64,000 nucleotides of DNA from Bacillus sp. sid0103 (GCF_019219025.1 NZ_JAHUWN010000011.1:1-64000), one strand, 5' to 3'; counted from the first letter of the stretch, positions 7,866-17,475 are shown. The notes: a model not told the origin generated them from the letters alone. Made by a program: numbers and translations.

Positions 7866-9023
7866 ATGCGTGAAGTAGTCATTGTTGAAGGCGTACGTAC
7901 ACCAGTCGGAAGAAGAAATGGCGTGTTAAAAGATATCCGTCCGGATGATTTATCAGCTCTAACCTTAAAGGAACTAGTCAATCGAGCAGGGATCGACCCA
8001 GCACTTGTGGACGATGTTATTTGGGGTTGTGTGACGCAAGCGGGCGAGCAGGCTGGCGATATTGCGAGAGTAGCTGCGTTAATTGCAGGCTTCCCAATCG
8101 AAGTACCGGGAACAACCATTGACCGTCAATGCGGCTCCAGCCAGCAAGCTGTGCATTTCGCAGCACAAGCAATCTTGGCTGGTGATATGGACGTGGTGAT
8201 TGCAGGCGGTGTGGAAAGCATGTCCCGTGTTCCGATGGGTTCCAACTACAAAGGTGCTGAAGAACCTTTTAGCCCCAATTTAAGGTCAAAATATGAAATG
8301 ATTCATCAAGGCTTATCCGCCGAGCGGATTGCCGAAAAATATGGCTTTACCCGGGAGGTACTTGATCAATTTTCCCTTGAAAGCCATCAAAAAGCGTTAA
8401 AGGCACAGGAAGAGGGGTATTTTTCTAGGGAGATATTCCCAATCGAGGTAAAGCTTCCGGATGGAACAACGACCGTTATCAAAGATGATTCTGGTCCAAG
8501 AAAAGGAACATCCTTAGAGGCATTGGCCGGTCTTCGCACTTCCTTTAAAGAAGATGGAGTTATTCATGCCGGAAACTCTAGTCAAATAAGTGATGGATCC
8601 GCTGCTTTATTACTCATGTCACGTGAGAAAGCAGAAGAACTTGGTTTGAAACCGCGCTTCCGTGTCCACACACGCGTGGTGGTTGGATCGGATCCCACAT
8701 TGATGCTGACTGGACCAATTCCAGCTACACAAAAGGCAATGGAAAAGGCGGGCTTATCTATCGATGATATTGATGTATTTGAAGTCAATGAAGCCTTCGC
8801 CCCTGTCACCCTTGCTTGGCTGAAAGAGACAGGTGCTGACCCAGCGAAGCTAAATCCAAATGGCGGAGCAATTGCCCTTGGTCATCCGCTAGGCGGCAGT
8901 GGAGCCCGTCTAATGGTGACGATGATGTACGAGCTGGAGCGAACCGGCGGACGCTACGGTTTGCAAACGATGTGTGAAGGCCATGGTATGGCAAATGCAA
9001 CGATTATTGAGCGAATAGATTAA
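7866..9023 (+). CDS. acetyl-CoA acyltransferase (thiolase)
   Basis: 385-residue thiolase. The nucleophilic cysteine is C89 in DRQCGSSQQ. The HEAF-type loop appears as EVNEAFAP. The His motif GHPLGGSGAR and the C-terminal CEGHG (Cys-x-Gly-x-Gly) are intact, so the enzyme should be active. It cleaves 3-ketoacyl-CoA to acetyl-CoA (or propionyl-CoA, if the chain carries an alpha-methyl group) in the last beta-oxidation step. It is operonic with the dehydrogenase upstream. No enoyl-CoA hydratase gene accompanies it, so that step must be supplied from elsewhere. Confidence 0.93.
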   Translation: MREVVIVEGVRTPVGRRNGVLKDIRPDDLSALTLKELVNRAGIDPALVDDVIWGCVTQAGEQAGDIARVAALIAGFPIEVPGTTIDRQCGSSQQAVHFAAQAILAGDMDVVIAGGVESMSRVPMGSNYKGAEEPFSPNLRSKYEMIHQGLSAERIAEKYGFTREVLDQFSLESHQKALKAQEEGYFSREIFPIEVKLPDGTTTVIKDDSGPRKGTSLEALAGLRTSFKEDGVIHAGNSSQISDGSAALLLMSREKAEELGLKPRFRVHTRVVVGSDPTLMLTGPIPATQKAMEKAGLSIDDIDVFEVNEAFAPVTLAWLKETGADPAKLNPNGGAIALGHPLGGSGARLMVTMMYELERTGGRYGLQTMCEGHGMANATIIERID

Positions 9024-9035
9024 AAGTTATATAGA

Positions 9036-9118
9036 TTCGCTGATTGAATACTGAAATTCGCTGATTGGCCTGGAAAATCCGCTGATTGACCGGGAAAACC
9101 AGCAGATAGACTATCAAA
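9036..9118 (+). repeat. 21-bp-period array B (core CGCTGATTG)
   Basis: CGCTGATT copies begin at 9038, 9059 and 9080. A fourth, diverged copy, AGCAGATAG, begins at 9101. Spacing is 21 bases throughout, and most units end in a run of A. It fills the gap between the thiolase and the second ligase. The last unit links this array to array E (core GGCAGATAA). Confidence 0.82.
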
Positions 9119-9141
9119 AAATGAATAATGGAGGCGATTCA

Positions 9142-10716
9142 ATGACGACGACAATTGGGAAAATCTTTGATTTGACGGTGAAAAAGCATCCAAACAAACA
9201 AGCCATTTATGATGTCAGGAAAAATGTCCGCTATACTTATAAGGAATGGAGCGAACAGGTGAATCGTCTCGCCAATGCCCTTTTAGAAGAAGGGGTTAAA
9301 AAGGGCGATCGTGTATCGACCTTCATGTTCAATACCGAAGAATTAGGGACAGCTTTTTTCGCTTGTGCAAAAATCGGTGCCATCTTCAATCCGATTAATT
9401 TCCGCTTAATGTCAGAAGAAGTAGCCTATATACTCTCGGATGCCACACCAAAGGTTGTTCTTTTTGAAAAGGATTTAGAGCCTGTCATATCAGCGATCGC
9501 TAATCGCTTTGAGAAGACATCCTTTTGGTTTATTGATGAAGAAACACCCGCTTATGCTGCAAGTTACCAGGAAAAACTGGCTGCATCTTCAACCGAGGAT
9601 GTTCAGGCGGACGTGAAGGAAACTGATCTTTATGCGTTTATCTATACCAGCGGAACAACGGGAAGGCCGAAAGGGGTCATGCACACTCACCGCAATATGG
9701 TTGACCAAAGTGTATTCTGTATTGCCTCATGCAAATTTAGTGCGGAAGATGTTGGATTGGTAACTGCGCCAATGTTCCATTGTGCGGAACTTCATTGTGC
9801 TTTCCTGCCAAGGATTCATGCAGGGGCCAGTAACGTCATTTTGCACCAATTCAATCCAAAGGCGATTCTCCAATTAATTGAACAAGAAAAAATCTCAAAA
9901 TTCTTTGCAGCGCCAACGATGTGGAATATGCTCCTTCAAGAGGACCTAAGCAAGCATGATCTATCGAGTCTAAAGCTTGGTTCATATGGTGCAGCTCCAA
10001 TGGCACCATCACTCGTCCATGCACTCCATGACAATCTAGGTATTTCATTAATTCAAGCCTATGGAATGACCGAAATGGGTCCAGCCATTACCTTCCTTTC
10101 AGAGACAGACCAATTGAGGAAAGCCGGTTCTGCTGGGCAAGCCGCCCTAAGCCACGATATTCGGGTGGTTCGGACGAGAGAAGACGGTCCTTCAGATCCT
10201 GATGATGTCGTTCCAGTCGGTGAAACCGGTGAGATTATTGTGCAGGGGCCATGTATGATGGTTGGTTATTTCAACCGGGAAGAAGCGACGGAAAAAGCCT
10301 TGTATAAAGGCTGGTACCATTCCGGAGATATCGGTTATCTTGATAACGAGGGATATCTATATGTCAATGACCGAGTGGATGACATGATTATTAGCGGCGG
10401 CGAAAATATTTATCCAAGGGAAGTAGAAGATGTCTTACATGCCCATACTGGTGTCCTCGATGTAGCAATTGTTGGCCAGCCAGATGACCGCTGGGGTGAG
10501 ACTGTTACAGCATTTGTTGTTAAAAAAGATCCAAATGTCTCGGAGCAGGAACTCGATGAATACTGCAAAAACAGCGATCAGCTCGCAAATTATAAACGTC
10601 CACGAAAATATGTATTTTGTGAGGTACTGCCGCGAAATGCCAGTGGGAAGATAATGAAATATATTTTACGAAAACAACTCGAGGAGCTCTTCACCCCTGG
10701 CTCAACTAATTCGTAA
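9142..10716 (+). CDS. long-chain-type acyl-CoA synthetase (AMP-forming)
   Basis: Second adenylate-forming ligase of the cluster, 524 residues. It has P-loop YTSGTTGRPKGVM, GWYHSGDIGYLDNEGY, DDMIISGGENIYP and PRNASGKIMK with the catalytic Lys. It is clearly a paralogue of the ligase at 4947 but not a recent duplicate, and carries a longer segment before A8 (around RTREDGPSDPDD). I choose the ATG at 9142 since TGGAGG lies 7 bases before it. The in-frame ATG at 9121 lies upstream of that site. The CoA-transferase-family gene follows after 15 bases. Two ligases suggest two acid substrates. Confidence 0.9.
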   Translation: MTTTIGKIFDLTVKKHPNKQAIYDVRKNVRYTYKEWSEQVNRLANALLEEGVKKGDRVSTFMFNTEELGTAFFACAKIGAIFNPINFRLMSEEVAYILSDATPKVVLFEKDLEPVISAIANRFEKTSFWFIDEETPAYAASYQEKLAASSTEDVQADVKETDLYAFIYTSGTTGRPKGVMHTHRNMVDQSVFCIASCKFSAEDVGLVTAPMFHCAELHCAFLPRIHAGASNVILHQFNPKAILQLIEQEKISKFFAAPTMWNMLLQEDLSKHDLSSLKLGSYGAAPMAPSLVHALHDNLGISLIQAYGMTEMGPAITFLSETDQLRKAGSAGQAALSHDIRVVRTREDGPSDPDDVVPVGETGEIIVQGPCMMVGYFNREEATEKALYKGWYHSGDIGYLDNEGYLYVNDRVDDMIISGGENIYPREVEDVLHAHTGVLDVAIVGQPDDRWGETVTAFVVKKDPNVSEQELDEYCKNSDQLANYKRPRKYVFCEVLPRNASGKIMKYILRKQLEELFTPGSTNS

Positions 10717-10731
10717 AAGAGGGTCCTAATT

Positions 10732-11826
10732 ATGTTAAAAGGTATTAAAGTCATTGATTTCACGAACTACTTGCCAGGCCCTTATGCAACATTACGGCTA
10801 GCAGAACTGGGGGCTGAGATTATTAAAGTGGAGCCGCCGGAAGGGGATCCTGCCCGGCATACGGGACTATCCAAACAGGGCAATGGCCTGGTTTTTCTTG
10901 CTAACAACCGCCAGAAAAAAAGCATCATCCTTAATTTAAAGGAGAAAGAAGGATACGACACCGCTCTTAAATTAATTGCTAATGCAGATGTCGTTGTCGA
11001 AAGCTTTAGGCCAGGAGTTATGGAGAAACTCGGTTTAGGTTACGAGGCAGTTCAAAAAGTAAAGCCTGATATCGTCTACTGCTCTATATCCGGCTATGGA
11101 CAAAAGGGGTTGTTAAGTAAACTGGGCAACCATGACCTCAATTATATGGCGTTAAGCGGTGTTTTGGCCCAGTTCAAGGACAATGCAGGCAAACCTGTCC
11201 ATCCATCCATAACCGTGGCTGATTATTTAGGCGGTTATGCTGCCAATGAACGGATTTTAGCCGGACTCGTGTCGAGAGCTTTAACTGAAAAAGGAAGCTA
11301 TCATTCTATCTCTATTACCGACCAACTGGTGTCATTATTAGGAAACCATGTTATGGTTGAAAAAGAAACCGGGGCGGGAAATGGCATTAATGTTTTAAAC
11401 GGAAGCATTGTTTCTTACGCTTTATATGAAACAAGCGACGGCAGGTTTATGAGCATTGGTGCGCTTGAGCCAAAGTTTTGGGAAAATTTCAGCCGTGCTC
11501 ACGGTCGTGAAGAATGGATCCAAGCCCATTTTTCCACAACCGATGATGCGAATCCTGTTTTTCAAGAGGTGACGGCACTTTTTAAAAGCAAAACCTTTTA
11601 TGAGTGGATAGAATTCGCGCAAAAGGTAGATTGCTGTATGGCCCCTGTATTAGAGATTGGGGAATTAAACACTAACCCCTACTTCCAAGAAAAAGAGCTA
11701 ATCTTTGCTTCTTCCTGGGGAGACTATCAAGTAAAAATGCACAGTGACTTAGAGCAGGAATCAATTTCCCCACCGCCTCAAAAGAACGGGCATAAAGATG
11801 AAATATTGAATAATATATTGATATAA
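10732..11826 (+). CDS. CaiB/BaiF family protein, alpha-methylacyl-CoA racemase-like
   Basis: Family III CoA transferase fold, 364 residues, with the N-terminal motif VIDFTNYLPGPYATLRLAELGAEIIK. The segment NHDLNYMALSG and the downstream ITVADYLGGY resemble the His and Asp active-site regions of alpha-methylacyl-CoA racemase rather than those of formyl-CoA transferase (family knowledge). A racemase would let (2R)-methyl acyl-CoAs enter beta-oxidation, which fits the HSD10-like SDR in the same regulon. A CoA-transferase role remains possible. It is the last gene of the cluster and ends at a strong terminator. Confidence 0.8.
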   Translation: MLKGIKVIDFTNYLPGPYATLRLAELGAEIIKVEPPEGDPARHTGLSKQGNGLVFLANNRQKKSIILNLKEKEGYDTALKLIANADVVVESFRPGVMEKLGLGYEAVQKVKPDIVYCSISGYGQKGLLSKLGNHDLNYMALSGVLAQFKDNAGKPVHPSITVADYLGGYAANERILAGLVSRALTEKGSYHSISITDQLVSLLGNHVMVEKETGAGNGINVLNGSIVSYALYETSDGRFMSIGALEPKFWENFSRAHGREEWIQAHFSTTDDANPVFQEVTALFKSKTFYEWIEFAQKVDCCMAPVLEIGELNTNPYFQEKELIFASSWGDYQVKMHSDLEQESISPPPQKNGHKDEILNNILI

Positions 11827-11830
11827 ACAA

Positions 11831-11873
11831 AAAACTAGACTGTCGAGAAGTAATTTTGGCAGTCTAGTTTTTG
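11831..11873. terminator. strong bidirectional terminator
   Basis: AAAACTAGACTG pairs perfectly with CAGTCTAGTTTT, with a T run after it and an A run before it. It separates the acyl-CoA cluster from the convergent HAD gene. Confidence 0.9.
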
Positions 11874-11899
11874 TTAACGGTTGTATGTCTGAATGTTTT

Positions 11900-12544
11900 T
11901 CAAATATATTGCTTAAAGTTAAAATCAACAAAGGACTCTGATCGAAGGGTTTTTTTATCGAAGTTTAAAAAAGATGTAACTTGATTCGGTATCACGATGC
12001 ATGTTATTCCTGCTTCGATTGCGGCTATAGCTCCATTAATGGAATCTTCAATTGCCAGGGCCTCTTGCGGTTCGACCTGTAATGCCTCTAAAGCCCTAAG
12101 ATAGAGCGCAGGGTCAGGTTTAACTTTATCGACATCTTCTCTTGTTTTAATAACAGAGAAATACTGCCAAAGCTTAAACTGTTTGAGGAAACCCTCGACC
12201 CATTCTCGTGAAGAACTGGAAGCAAGCCCAATTCTAAACCCGAGTTCCCTAGCTTCCTCTAATTTTTCGACGACACCTTCACGTACTTCTAAAATACCCC
12301 TTTTTTCTAGGAAGCGGTCACTTGCTAAACGATTTATTTCGTCTGCATCAATCTTCATGCCAGTCTGTGCTTCTAAGTATTGAAAAAAAACTTCATCTGT
12401 CGTTCCAATACTTTTTGCAAATTCCTCTAGGGGCAAGTCCATATTGAACTTCTCTTTAAGCAATTCCTCAAATACATGAAACCAAATGGTCTCTGTATCA
12501 ATAATCGTACCGTCAAAATCAAAAATCACAGCTTTAATGGCCAT
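11900..12544 (-). CDS. HAD-family phosphatase (beta-phosphoglucomutase-like subfamily)
   Basis: 214 residues with the four HAD motifs. FDFDGTIIDTE carries the nucleophile and acid Asp, ASSSS is motif II, KVKPDP holds the conserved Lys, and AIEDSINGAIAAIEAG is motif IV. A helical cap lies between motifs I and II, as in PgmB/YhcW-like phosphatases. Its substrate is probably a small phosphorylated metabolite and is not predictable here. GGAGGAG before the ATG at 12544 sets the start; an upstream ATG at 12556 overlaps this ribosome site. Single-gene unit. Confidence 0.87.
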   Translation of the reverse strand: MAIKAVIFDFDGTIIDTETIWFHVFEELLKEKFNMDLPLEEFAKSIGTTDEVFFQYLEAQTGMKIDADEINRLASDRFLEKRGILEVREGVVEKLEEARELGFRIGLASSSSREWVEGFLKQFKLWQYFSVIKTREDVDKVKPDPALYLRALEALQVEPQEALAIEDSINGAIAAIEAGITCIVIPNQVTSFLNFDKKTLRSESFVDFNFKQYI

Positions 12545-12680
12545 GGGCTCCTCCATTCTAGTCCGCCACTATGTATTTAGGTTGCTAGATAATAAATAAT
12601 TGCTATTTTTGTCACAAATTATCTACCAAACGATTTCAATTTTAGCAAAGATTTACTTATTTTTATAGAATAATTGCTTT

Positions 12681-12708
12681 TTGAAAATCGAATGACTAGC
12701 AGTATAAT
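12681..12708 (+). promoter_or_regulatory. sigma-A promoter of recQ
   Basis: TTGAAA, 16 bases, then a perfect TATAAT at 12703-12708. It lies 32 bases upstream of the recQ start. Confidence 0.65.
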
Positions 12709-12740
12709 AGAGTAAGAATATCATCGTTAAAGGAGGAAAA

Positions 12741-14876
12741 ATGTTGTTTGAAAAAGCACTGCCTTTATTAGAATCCCATTTCGGTTATAGTTTCTTCCGT
12801 ACTGGCCAAGAGCAAGCCATTCGCTCTGTTTTATCCAGCAAAAATACAATTACTGTCATGCCAACGGGTGGTGGGAAATCCATTTGTTATCAAATTCCTG
12901 CGCTTGTCTTACCAGGTACCACGATTGTTATATCCCCACTAATTTCTTTAATGAAGGACCAAGTAGATGCCCTCAATCAAGTCGGTATTCCCGCAACATT
13001 TATCAATAGTTCGCTAAGTTATGGAGAAGCAAATAAGCGGATGCAAGAAGTCATTCAAGGTGAATACAAGCTTTTATATCTTGCACCTGAACGTTTGGAA
13101 TCCCAAGATTTTCTTGAGGACCTTTACAGCATGGACATCCCATTAATTGCAGTGGACGAGGCTCACTGTATATCACAATGGGGACATGATTTTCGGCCAA
13201 GCTATCGCCATATTCAAGAGTTAATTAAAAGTCTGCCGCAAAGACCAAGGGTATTAGCTCTTACGGCTACAGCAACACCAAAGGTTCGTGAGGATATTTG
13301 CGATTTATTAGGAATTGATGAAGAGAATACGATTATTACTGGATTTGAGCGGGAAAATCTATCCTTTACGGTCATCAAGGGTCAGGATCGGGACAAGTTT
13401 ATCAAAGACTATCTAAAAAGGAATGATAAAGAAGCAGGGATTATTTATACAGCGACAAGGAAGAATGTCGACCAAATTTATGAAAGACTACTCAAAGCGA
13501 ACATTAAGGCGGCCCGCTATCATGCAGGGATGGGCGATGTGGAGCGAAACCGAGAGCAGGAACGATTTCTAGAAGATAAGGCAACTGTGATGGTGGCTAC
13601 CTCTGCCTTCGGGATGGGAATAGACAAATCCAATATCCGTTATGTTATCCACTACCAGCAGCCCAAAAATATGGAGAGCTATTATCAGGAAGCAGGCCGT
13701 GCGGGCAGGGATGGTTTGAAGAGCGAATGTATTTTGCTCCATTCCTCGCAGGATGTCCAGATTCAACGTTTTTTGATTGATCAGTCTAGTGATCGGAGCC
13801 GAATGACACAAGAGTTAGAAAAACTCCAGCAAATGGTTGATTATTGCCATACAGAAAACTGTCTGCAGGAATTCATTTTAAAATATTTTGGCGAAACGGA
13901 AACAGAACCGTGCGGCAGATGCGGCAACTGCTTAGATACTAGGACAAGCATCGATGTAACGAAAGAAGCACAAATGGTGATGTCCTGCGTTATTCGGATG
14001 GGGCAGCGCTTTGGAAAAACGATCACAGCTCAAGTGTTAACAGGGTCGAAAAATAAAAAAGTAACCGAAATGGGCTTTGACAGACTACCAACCTATGGAA
14101 TCATGAAGGATAGAAGTTCAAAGGATGTCAGTGATTTCATTGAATTTTTGATATCACAGGAATTAATAGCGATCGAACAAGGACAGTTTCCAACCCTGTT
14201 TGTTTCACCAAAGGGAAAAGATATCCTTTTAGGTAAGCAGCAGGTCCATCGCCGTGAGACCGTCCAGGTGAAACAGGTATCCAAGGATGACCCATTATTT
14301 GAGGTATTAAGAGACGTGAGGAAGCAAATTGCCGAATCAGAAAAGGTACCGCCGTTTGTGATTTTTTCTGATGCATCCCTAAAGGATATGTGTGCAAGGC
14401 TGCCAAAGACGACGGAAGAGTTTTTACAGGTGAGCGGTGTGGGAGAACTGAAGCTTAAAAAATATGGCCTTGAATTTATCCAGGTGATCCGTACTTTCTG
14501 TGAAACAAATGCAGATTACCAAAGTGAGTTGGTATCTGTTGAGAAGGCTCCAAAGAGACCCGCAAAAAAAAACGGTGTAACCGAATCCCATTTGGAGACG
14601 TTGAAATTACACCAAAGTAGTCTTTCCATAAATGAAATTGCCGAACAGCGGGAATTGGCGGTCAGCACGGTTGAAACCCACTTGCTTCAATGCGCACAGC
14701 AAGGTTTAGAAGTAGATTTTTCCAAATATATTCCGTCTGAATACTTGCCGCTTTTAGAAAAGGCCTTAGCGGAAGCAGGACGTGACCGTCTAAAACCAAT
14801 TAAAGAACTTCTGCCTGAAGAAATAAGCTATTTTATGATAAAAGCCTATGTTTATTTTATTAGTAAACAAAAATAG
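12741..14876 (+). CDS. recQ: ATP-dependent DNA helicase RecQ
   Basis: 711-residue SF2 helicase that unwinds DNA 3'-5' in recombination and repair. Motifs: Walker A MPTGGGKS, DEAH box DEAHCISQWGHDF, TATATP, and motif VI QEAGRAGRDG. The RecQ-Ct zinc site uses CLQEF...CGRCGNC. An HRDC domain spans about 515-590, and the C-terminus has a helix-turn-helix (HTH_40-like) region around SINEIAEQRELAVSTVETH. The HRDC domain and length distinguish it from the shorter RecS paralogue. Strong AAAGGAGG site and sigma-A promoter. Single-gene transcript. Confidence 0.95.
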   Translation: MLFEKALPLLESHFGYSFFRTGQEQAIRSVLSSKNTITVMPTGGGKSICYQIPALVLPGTTIVISPLISLMKDQVDALNQVGIPATFINSSLSYGEANKRMQEVIQGEYKLLYLAPERLESQDFLEDLYSMDIPLIAVDEAHCISQWGHDFRPSYRHIQELIKSLPQRPRVLALTATATPKVREDICDLLGIDEENTIITGFERENLSFTVIKGQDRDKFIKDYLKRNDKEAGIIYTATRKNVDQIYERLLKANIKAARYHAGMGDVERNREQERFLEDKATVMVATSAFGMGIDKSNIRYVIHYQQPKNMESYYQEAGRAGRDGLKSECILLHSSQDVQIQRFLIDQSSDRSRMTQELEKLQQMVDYCHTENCLQEFILKYFGETETEPCGRCGNCLDTRTSIDVTKEAQMVMSCVIRMGQRFGKTITAQVLTGSKNKKVTEMGFDRLPTYGIMKDRSSKDVSDFIEFLISQELIAIEQGQFPTLFVSPKGKDILLGKQQVHRRETVQVKQVSKDDPLFEVLRDVRKQIAESEKVPPFVIFSDASLKDMCARLPKTTEEFLQVSGVGELKLKKYGLEFIQVIRTFCETNADYQSELVSVEKAPKRPAKKNGVTESHLETLKLHQSSLSINEIAEQRELAVSTVETHLLQCAQQGLEVDFSKYIPSEYLPLLEKALAEAGRDRLKPIKELLPEEISYFMIKAYVYFISKQK

Positions 14877-14892
14877 GCTGGTAATAGAAAAG

Positions 14893-14930
14893 GCACACAT
14901 GGGGTGATATCCGTTCCATGTGTACTTTTT
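14893..14930 (+). terminator. terminator after recQ
   Basis: ACACATGG pairs with CCATGTGT, followed by a T run (ACTTTTTATTT). Confidence 0.8.
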
Positions 14931-14988
14931 ATTTATCTTAGAAATAAATGTAAATTATGTTAATATTAAACTACTAAATACATAAGAG

Positions 14989-15792
14989 GTGATTAGCATC
15001 GAACTTAATCGAAAGCAAGAAGTGGTACTGTCAATTAAAGATTTAGAAAAAAACTATGATAGGAAAAACGTTCTTAAAGGAATTAATTTAACTGTCTATC
15101 GAGGACAAATTATCGGTTATATTGGTCCAAATGGTGCAGGGAAAAGTACAACCATTAAAATTCTGCTGGGTCTTGAAGGGGACTATAATGGTAAGGTTGA
15201 GATTTTTGGTGAAGAAGTGACGGAGAAGAATATCGATTATAAAAGAAAAATCGGCTATATTCCAGAAATTGCTGAACTCTATGATAATCTTACCGCGATG
15301 GAGTATTTAACCTTTGTCGGTGAGTTATATGGTATGGACTTTCATGCTGCGGATGAAAAAGCGCAACGATTGATGAAGGTTTTTGGACTCGAAGAGATGT
15401 ACCACGCTAGAATCGCTTCCTACTCCAAAGGAATGCGCCAAAAAGTACTGATCATTTCAAGTTTACTACATAATCCAGATTTATTATTTTTAGATGAACC
15501 GTTAAGCGGGCTTGATGCAAATAGCGTTATGGTCTTTAAGGAGATATTAGCGATTCTCGCTGCCCAAGGGAAGACGATCTTTTACTCATCGCATATCATG
15601 GATGTGGTTGAGAAAATTAGCAACCGCATTATCCTCATCAATGATGGGAAAATTGTTGCCGATGGAAGTTTCAAAGAATTGAAGGAGCAAAATAGGGAAG
15701 GGACATTAGAACAGATTTTTAATCAGCTGACAGGTTTTAATCAATATAAGGGTTTGGCTGAGGAATTTGTGTCCATCGTTCAAGAGGTCTAA
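14989..15792 (+). CDS. ABC transporter ATP-binding protein
   Basis: ABC ATPase with Walker A GPNGAGKST, signature YSKGMRQKV (in place of LSGGQ, common in ABC-2 exporters), Walker B LLFLDEP and switch His SSHIMDV. It pairs with the membrane protein starting 4 bases after its stop, so the two form an ABC-2-type exporter. The start is unusual. The GTG at 14989 lies inside the best ribosome site (AGAGGTGAT). That site is ideally spaced, 8 bases from GAGG, for an ATC codon at 14998, and the next standard in-frame start is a GTG at 15022 with poor spacing. The substrate is unknown. Confidence 0.85.
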   Translation: MISIELNRKQEVVLSIKDLEKNYDRKNVLKGINLTVYRGQIIGYIGPNGAGKSTTIKILLGLEGDYNGKVEIFGEEVTEKNIDYKRKIGYIPEIAELYDNLTAMEYLTFVGELYGMDFHAADEKAQRLMKVFGLEEMYHARIASYSKGMRQKVLIISSLLHNPDLLFLDEPLSGLDANSVMVFKEILAILAAQGKTIFYSSHIMDVVEKISNRIILINDGKIVADGSFKELKEQNREGTLEQIFNQLTGFNQYKGLAEEFVSIVQEV

Positions 15793-15795
15793 GCA

Positions 15796-17433
15796 ATGAA
15801 AAACTTTAAAACACTGAGATTCCTTGATTTATTCCTAAGATTTTTTGAGAGGTTTGGGATTAATTATCCAGTCATGAGGAGAATATTGACGGTCAAATTA
15901 ACGATGGATGGTCGGAGGACCGCGACAATCTTTAACCAACAAGGGAAGAAAAAGAAGAAACCCGAAGAAAATGGCTTTATCAAGTCATTAGGGATGTATG
16001 TCTTATTAAGTGTCATGCTCATTCCTTTAGTGATATTTGGCGAGAACTATCTTTATCAGATGAGCATCTTCTTTGGAATCATCATGTTTCTTGTGATGAC
16101 TTCGATGATTTCTGACTTTTCCAATGTACTTCTTGATGTCAGGGACAAAGGAATACTCCTAACAAAACCAGTGGAAAAAAAGACGCTCAATGCTGCAAAG
16201 ACGGTACATATTTGTATTTATTTGTTCTTTCTCACAGGGGCGCTTACCATTGCTCCAGTCGTGATAGGAACATTTAGACATGGTGTTTTATTCTTACTCC
16301 TAACAATCATAGGGCTTATTTTGGTCAATTTTTTTATTGTCGTGTTAACAGCTATTATCTACTATTTCATTTTGAGATTTTTTGATGGTGAAAAACTAAA
16401 GGATATCATTAATTACGTCCAAATCGGCTTATCCGTTTCGATTGCTGTAGGATATCAGGTTCTAGGAAGAGCCTTTAGTATTGTCGATATGGAAATTTCC
16501 TTTTCACCCAGCTGGTGGCAATTCTTCATCCCACCCATCTGGTTCGGAGCGCCCTTTGAGTTAATTCTACAAAGAAATTATGACTATTTCCTATTCATGT
16601 TTTCACTGTTAGCACTAATCATCCCGATTATTTCCATATTCATCTATAGCCGAATGATGCCTTCGTTTGAACGGAACCTGCAAAAAATAACCAATAATAG
16701 CGGTGGGAGTAAACGTAAGGAGCAAAGTTGGAAAAGTTGGCTTGTCCGTGTTATATGCAGAAGTAATGAGGAGAAAGTATTTTTTCGCTTCGCCAATAAC
16801 ATGATGAGGAACGAAAGGGAATTCCGTTTAAAGGTGTATCCTTCATTAGGATTGGCATTAGTTATTCCGTTTATTTTTTTGTTTAATCAAATTCAAGTCA
16901 ATTCCTATGCTCATCTGATCGCTAGCAAATGGTATCTAGTTATTTATAGTTGTAGTTTGATGATTCCAAATGCGATTACGATGCTGAAATACTCGGGTAA
17001 ATACAAAGGTGCTTGGATCTACAAAACTGCGCCTATCCAGAATCTAGCACCGCTATATAGTGCAGCCATTAAGGTATTTATTGTAAACCTTTTTCTTCCG
17101 GTTTATGTCATTTTAAGTGGTATTTTTCTATGCATTTTCGGATGGAAAATCATTGACGATCTTTTGGTCGTCTTCGTTACCGCTGTTTTATATACGGTCA
17201 TTTGCTCAAATTATCTGAAAGAAACATTGCCTTTTTCTGAATCATTTGAGGACGCCAAGCAAAGTGGAGGAGTGAAGATTATCCTATCATTTCTTTTGAT
17301 GGCTGTTTTTGCCGCTATTCATTTTGCAGGTACCTTCATTCCGTTTGGTGAAACGATATATCTTATCTTATTGGTTGCCTGCACTTTTTTTGCTTGGCGA
17401 TTGGCCTATAAATCATGGTGGAATTATTCATAG
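15796..17433 (+). CDS. ABC exporter membrane subunit
   Basis: 545 residues with about 10-12 hydrophobic segments in two blocks, separated near residues 290-330 by a hydrophilic stretch (NNSGGSKRKEQSW). No lipobox or peptidase motif is seen. It follows the ATPase gene by 3 bases and is certainly its partner. The length, and a conserved cytoplasmic start MRRILTVKLTMDGRR, suggest a large ABC-2 permease of the kind common in Bacillus. Cargo cannot be predicted. Confidence 0.75.
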   Translation: MKNFKTLRFLDLFLRFFERFGINYPVMRRILTVKLTMDGRRTATIFNQQGKKKKKPEENGFIKSLGMYVLLSVMLIPLVIFGENYLYQMSIFFGIIMFLVMTSMISDFSNVLLDVRDKGILLTKPVEKKTLNAAKTVHICIYLFFLTGALTIAPVVIGTFRHGVLFLLLTIIGLILVNFFIVVLTAIIYYFILRFFDGEKLKDIINYVQIGLSVSIAVGYQVLGRAFSIVDMEISFSPSWWQFFIPPIWFGAPFELILQRNYDYFLFMFSLLALIIPIISIFIYSRMMPSFERNLQKITNNSGGSKRKEQSWKSWLVRVICRSNEEKVFFRFANNMMRNEREFRLKVYPSLGLALVIPFIFLFNQIQVNSYAHLIASKWYLVIYSCSLMIPNAITMLKYSGKYKGAWIYKTAPIQNLAPLYSAAIKVFIVNLFLPVYVILSGIFLCIFGWKIIDDLLVVFVTAVLYTVICSNYLKETLPFSESFEDAKQSGGVKIILSFLLMAVFAAIHFAGTFIPFGETIYLILLVACTFFAWRLAYKSWWNYS

Positions 17434-17475
17434 GGTGAAAGATTACAATTGATTATATTTTTAGAATATTCTTAA

